Shown here: one piece after another, positions 60,415 to 64,000 of the stretch
Layout of the letters: each line of letters opens with the position of its first letter
Position numbering within the stretch: the stretch's first letter is position 1
DNA from: an uncultured Chlorobiota bacterium
GTDB taxonomy: Bacteria > Bacteroidota > Ignavibacteria > UBA10030 > UBA6906
Assembly (NCBI GenBank): GCA_900696645.1
Contig: CAADGV010000045.1
Span: forward strand, 1-64,000
Direction of reading: 5' to 3'
DNA: 64,000 bases
Program-made: the position numbers and the translations under genes
The notes under the pieces: model-generated
What the model was told of the DNA's origin: nothing
The model's database searches: none
The model's input: the letters and a program-made list of their open reading frames with translations, nothing else

Positions 60415-61719
60415 ATGTTGCGAGCGTACATAGTATTGTTGCTGATTCTCGGTAGCTTCGCGGCGGGTCAGCCTTCGTACAGCCAGGATCAATGGAGGCC
60501 GCTTCCCCGCCCGACAAATGAGATCCTTTTCAGACTCTCTTTTCTTGACAGTTTGCGGGGCTGGGTGTGCGGCTTCAATGGTACGATGTTAAAAACCACG
60601 AACGGTGGGAATTCGTGGGAGACCCAAAATTCGGGAATCAATACGGATATCCGGCGGGTGTTTGCACTGAATGATCGCTTCGCCTGGGCGTTGAGCTTTG
60701 TCCATTGGGTTGACACATCAACGTGGTTTGGCACTAAAATTCTGAAAACCACTAACGGCGGAACAGTATGGACAAACACAGAGTACCCCGATTGGGGCGA
60801 GTTTTTCAACTCGATTGTCTTCAAAGATTCACTCAACGGGTGGATGGGAGGCGAGTTTGGCCGGATGGTGCGCACTACAAATGGCGGCGAAACCTGGATT
60901 CCCGTTAATGTGAACCCGCCTTCTCCCTGGTCCCTTATCAATATCAAGTTTCTGACGCCGGAGTTGGGGTTCGCGATGGGCGGGCGAATTGACATCATCG
61001 GAACAATCTGGAAAACAACAGATGGGGGGTTGAACTGGAGAACTCAAGGGTTTCCCGATCCGCCAAGCCCTGAGCCTGTCCATGATGTGCATATGGTGGA
61101 TTCATTGCACATCGTTGGCATTACCGGCGACCAGGATTACGGGGCGAGCATGTTACGATCGCGCAATGCCGGGGAGGATTGGGACTATACGTTCCTGAAT
61201 ATTTTCGGCGAGCCGCTTGCGCTTTCCTTCCGGACGGAAAAAGAAGCATGGGTTCCGCTTGGTTTCGCCGCACGTATGATGTACACTCCCGACACACTGC
61301 ACACGTGGATCGAAATGGACACGCCCGGCAGGCGGGCGATTTACGACCTGGTTTTTACTGATTCACTGACGGGGTATGCGGTGGGTGATTCGGGGACGAT
61401 TCTGAAATTCAAGCCGAAAGCCACAAGCGTGTCGGAGAAAAACAGTCATGCTTCCGGCACGTTCACACTATTTCAGAACTACCCGAACCCGTTCAATCCG
61501 GCGACAACTATTTCTTTTGATCTTCCCCTACAGTCATTTGTTACGCTGCGTGTATTCAATCTGCTTGGCCAGGAGGTTCGTACGCTCGTGAACCAGGTAA
61601 GAGAGCCGGGCAGGCATCACGTAACATTCAATGCCGGAGACTTGCCGAGCGGCATCTACATCTCTCGCATTCGGGCGGGAACAGCCGTACAAAGTTCCAA
61701 AATGATGTTGTTGAGATAG
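60415..61719 (+). CDS. YCF48-like beta-propeller protein with T9SS sorting domain
   Basis: The protein is 434 residues. Signal peptide MLRAYIVLLLILGSFAAG with cleavage near SYS|QDQW. YCF48-type repeats: MLKTTNGGNSWETQNSG, ILKTTNGGTVWTNTEY, MVRTTNGGETW, IWKTTDGGLNWRTQGF. C-terminal sorting domain LFQNYPNPFNPATTISF, NLLGQEV, GIYISRI. It has the same style as the preceding protein; both probably reach the surface by the type IX route. It lies 137 bases after it. Confidence 0.9.
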   Translation: MLRAYIVLLLILGSFAAGQPSYSQDQWRPLPRPTNEILFRLSFLDSLRGWVCGFNGTMLKTTNGGNSWETQNSGINTDIRRVFALNDRFAWALSFVHWVDTSTWFGTKILKTTNGGTVWTNTEYPDWGEFFNSIVFKDSLNGWMGGEFGRMVRTTNGGETWIPVNVNPPSPWSLINIKFLTPELGFAMGGRIDIIGTIWKTTDGGLNWRTQGFPDPPSPEPVHDVHMVDSLHIVGITGDQDYGASMLRSRNAGEDWDYTFLNIFGEPLALSFRTEKEAWVPLGFAARMMYTPDTLHTWIEMDTPGRRAIYDLVFTDSLTGYAVGDSGTILKFKPKATSVSEKNSHASGTFTLFQNYPNPFNPATTISFDLPLQSFVTLRVFNLLGQEVRTLVNQVREPGRHHVTFNAGDLPSGIYISRIRAGTAVQSSKMMLLR

Positions 61720-61786
61720 GGGTTGTAGAGAGTTACAGCATCGGCGCCGGGGTAATCCCGGCGCCAATGTTTCTGCATGTTGGTTT

Positions 61787-63937
61787 CTACATCGAGTATC
61801 CCAACGTAATCCCACCGAAGTACGTTTTCGGTTCGCCCGCTTCGTAGAATTCCTTTCGTGTTGAGTTAATGTTGATGAATGCGACGTATCTCTTGTCGGC
61901 AACATTGTTAATGCCACCGGAGATGAGGAGGTTGAACTTGTCAAACACAAAATCCACCCCGCCTGAGATATTCAGGAGTTGATATCCCGACGTCTTATCC
62001 GAATTAAAATCATCAACATACATTCCGCTTATGCTCATGAGATGCGTCTTAAGAAATCCCGTGATGTTATCATGCAGCACGCGTGTGTAGGAGAGTGCCA
62101 ATGAGATATTATGTTTCGGAACGCTCGGCACGACATTGCCGGAGAATCTGCTATCCTGAATAACAAAATCTCCCTGCTGATTCAACACGATGTTGCGTGC
62201 AACGTATTCCGAGTATGTGAAGTTGGAATACGTGTACGCAGCCTTCATTCGTAAACCGTACAGTAACTCGGCATCTGCCCCAACTTCAAGTCCCGTGCGG
62301 TTGGTTCTCGCCGCGTTGCGGAAGAAAACGTCGCCTTCGAGCTCGAAGGGAACGACCTCATCATCTATTTTCGTGTTGAAGAACGTCACTTCAAAGAATA
62401 TCCTTCTGAAAAAATCGAGATCATCAACGGAATGACTCCCTTTGATGCCCAACTCGAAGTTCTTGGATCGTTGTGGTTCCAGATCCGGATTGAGCATAAC
62501 TTCGGGTTTTGTACTAAGCGGAAAATTGCCGAGCTCATTGCCTGCCGGCGTGTCAAATCCAAGTCCGTACGATGTGTAAAGGGCGATTCTCGGAGTGAGC
62601 TTGTAATTGAGAGCCGCCTTCGGGGTGAACTTGCCAAACGTTCGACGGGAGTTTCGTACTTCCAACAGTTGATTGTTATTGATGAAGACGACATTGTCAT
62701 ACCGGCCTGTCAGCAGAAGGTTCATCCTGTCATTGATAATACCGAAGGAATTCTGCACGTAGAAGCCGGCGTTACTGATTGTCTCGTCGGTCAAATCCCT
62801 AAGCAAATCCCCCTTCTTTCCGCTGATATTGTTGTACTCTTCAATCGGCCCCGACTGATAGAACACGTCGCCGCCGAGTGAGAATTCATTCTTGTGCCCT
62901 CCCAACTCCGTACGATTCGTCCAGCGGGCGCTCGCTCCGATACCGTTGCGGTTGAAGACACGGTACGTGGCCGCAGTACGGTGGAAGTATTTCATCGTGC
63001 CGTACCCTGTAACCTCCACTTCATTCTTTCGATCCTCGTCGAGAGCGGTCTCGAAGCGAACACCCAACCGTCCCTTCTGCGTGACACGTTTCGCATCGCG
63101 GCCAACATCCCGCGGGTTCGGCTGGAAAGGATCCTGGTCATAGCGTGCACGCGTCAGCGATCCGGGAAGTCTGATCAAGCCTGAAACATAGTACCCGACC
63201 AGCGTCAGGCGTGAGAGTTCGGACGGCTGCGTTTCAACGGCTGAATTGAAAATATGCCAATAGTCCTGGCTGTGCTCGCGGTACCCGCGGGCCGAGTGAT
63301 AGTTATATGTTGCCAGAAACCGGTACTGATCGGTCTTTACCGCCGCTTTGAAACCGTTGCTGCTGAGGCCGAACGAACCGAATTCGTTGAACTGTGTTAC
63401 ATGCGATCGTGTGAAGTTCAGGTCGCTGATGAAGTTGATAACGCCGCCCGGTGCGTTCGTATACAGCGAAGAGGCATTTCCTTTGACGATTTCGATCGCC
63501 CCGACATTTTGAAAGTCAATGGACTCAATGCGGGTCTGTCCGTCAGGCTCGGATTCGGGAATGCCGTCCTGCAATATCCGGACACCCCGGATGCCTGTGT
63601 TCGACCTGCTTCCGAAACCGCGAATCGAAATGCGTACGTCGTGGTTGCCGTAACGCGATTGCATGAACAACCCCGGCGTTCCGCCCAACACATCGCTGAT
63701 GCTTACTTTCTTATCGTATTTGTATTCATAATTGCTGACACGTTGAACCGAGTACGGGATGTCAATCACTTTCGTTCGCGTACGCGTACCGCTGCTGATG
63801 ATCTCATCGATCTGGTACGTGCGAAGAGTGTCTTCATCCGACGCCCTCTCCCTTTGGGCAAATGTAATGCCGGGAGATACGGTCAGCAGCATGAGGAATA
63901 CCAACACCCCATGCATAACCAATCTGAAGTATTCCAT
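61787..63937 (-). CDS. TonB-dependent outer-membrane receptor
   Basis: The protein is 716 residues. Signal peptide ends ITFA|QRER. TonB-box-like stretch then plug domain: IPYSVQRVSNYEY, DVLGGTPGLFMQSRYGNHDV and RISIRGFGSRSNTGIRGVRI, IEIVKGNASSLYTNAPGGVI. The rest is a 22-strand-type barrel (RYDNVVFINNNQ, LYTSYGLGFDTP) with the C-terminal TYFGGITLGYSM. FecA/CirA-like; the substrate may be an iron siderophore but this cannot be told. AAGGA lies upstream of the ATG at 63937. Confidence 0.95.
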   Translation of the reverse strand: MEYFRLVMHGVLVFLMLLTVSPGITFAQRERASDEDTLRTYQIDEIISSGTRTRTKVIDIPYSVQRVSNYEYKYDKKVSISDVLGGTPGLFMQSRYGNHDVRISIRGFGSRSNTGIRGVRILQDGIPESEPDGQTRIESIDFQNVGAIEIVKGNASSLYTNAPGGVINFISDLNFTRSHVTQFNEFGSFGLSSNGFKAAVKTDQYRFLATYNYHSARGYREHSQDYWHIFNSAVETQPSELSRLTLVGYYVSGLIRLPGSLTRARYDQDPFQPNPRDVGRDAKRVTQKGRLGVRFETALDEDRKNEVEVTGYGTMKYFHRTAATYRVFNRNGIGASARWTNRTELGGHKNEFSLGGDVFYQSGPIEEYNNISGKKGDLLRDLTDETISNAGFYVQNSFGIINDRMNLLLTGRYDNVVFINNNQLLEVRNSRRTFGKFTPKAALNYKLTPRIALYTSYGLGFDTPAGNELGNFPLSTKPEVMLNPDLEPQRSKNFELGIKGSHSVDDLDFFRRIFFEVTFFNTKIDDEVVPFELEGDVFFRNAARTNRTGLEVGADAELLYGLRMKAAYTYSNFTYSEYVARNIVLNQQGDFVIQDSRFSGNVVPSVPKHNISLALSYTRVLHDNITGFLKTHLMSISGMYVDDFNSDKTSGYQLLNISGGVDFVFDKFNLLISGGINNVADKRYVAFININSTRKEFYEAGEPKTYFGGITLGYSM

Positions 63938-64000
63938 ACATTATTCCTTATACTTGTAGGTATTTGTGTAATAGCACAGCCACACGCTATTCGGAAGCGC

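Overview
The window looks like a chromosomal segment of a free-living Gram-negative bacterium of the FCB group, most likely an Ignavibacteriota/Kapaibacteriota-like relative of Chlorobi. The evidence is five secreted proteins (one of them broken) ending in the type A type-IX-secretion sorting domain (core NYPNPFNP or a close variant), many outer-membrane barrels and lipoproteins, a TonB receptor, a LytS/LytR pair with TPRs, and a marked preference for Gln at +1 after signal-peptide cleavage. This placement rests on protein style, not on a marker-gene search.

Layout. 1-4.9 kb: start of a minus-strand gene, a broken FG-GAP/T9SS gene, a small YjfB-like protein, a DUF2652 protein, a TlpA-type thioredoxin, a PKD-like lipoprotein and a barrel protein. 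5.0-7.5 kb: tight paaABCD operon (phenylacetyl-CoA epoxidase) without paaE. 7.6-12.6 kb: five minus-strand envelope proteins, including a beta-propeller T9SS protein. 12.8-15.6 kb: TPR-LytS kinase and LytTR regulator. 15.6-16.2 kb: array of short hairpins in two tandem 214-bp units. 16.3-18.7 kb: class II ribonucleotide reductase with a long leader. 19.2-21.0 kb: long-chain acyl-CoA synthetase. 21.2-26.4 kb: nuoABCDEF with a toxin/antitoxin-like pair between nuoE and nuoF. 26.6-33.0 kb: dut, AI-2E-family permease, rsmI-like, hicBA, TPR protein, hydrolase, TerC, cysteine desulfurase. 33.0-34.9 kb: poorly packed stretch with a methyltransferase gene carrying an internal amber codon and a DUF4258/DUF2283 pair. 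34.9-40.0 kb, minus strand: homocysteine methyltransferase/MTHFR fusion, a four-helix-bundle gene flanked by inverted repeats, Ppx/GppA, prmA, glutaminyl cyclase. 40.2-47.3 kb: DUF4097 gene behind an ECF-type promoter, dacB (minus), secA, P-II, era. 47.3-51.9 kb, minus strand: 52-residue membrane protein, cytosine-deaminase-like enzyme, TSUP permease, YbaK, SGNH hydrolase, PLP decarboxylase. 52.1-64 kb: EamA permease, M1 aminopeptidase, Uma2 nuclease, uvrC, two more T9SS beta-propeller proteins and a TonB receptor (minus).

How it fits together. Housekeeping genes (nuo, secA, era, uvrC, dut, prmA) alternate with envelope and secretion cargo. The glutaminyl cyclase at 39-40 kb is a good candidate for the enzyme that caps the Gln+1 termini seen on about eight exported proteins here. 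Small accessory modules (toxin/antitoxin-like pairs, hairpin array, four-helix-bundle element, dispersed short repeats) sit in junctions between conserved genes.

No obvious new multi-gene defence or biosynthetic system was found. The most distinctive items are the inverted-repeat four-helix element at the 3' end of the ppx-like gene, the hairpin array, two DUF2283 modules with different partners, the nrdJ leader, and several gene disruptions. No tRNA, rRNA or CRISPR array was recognised.
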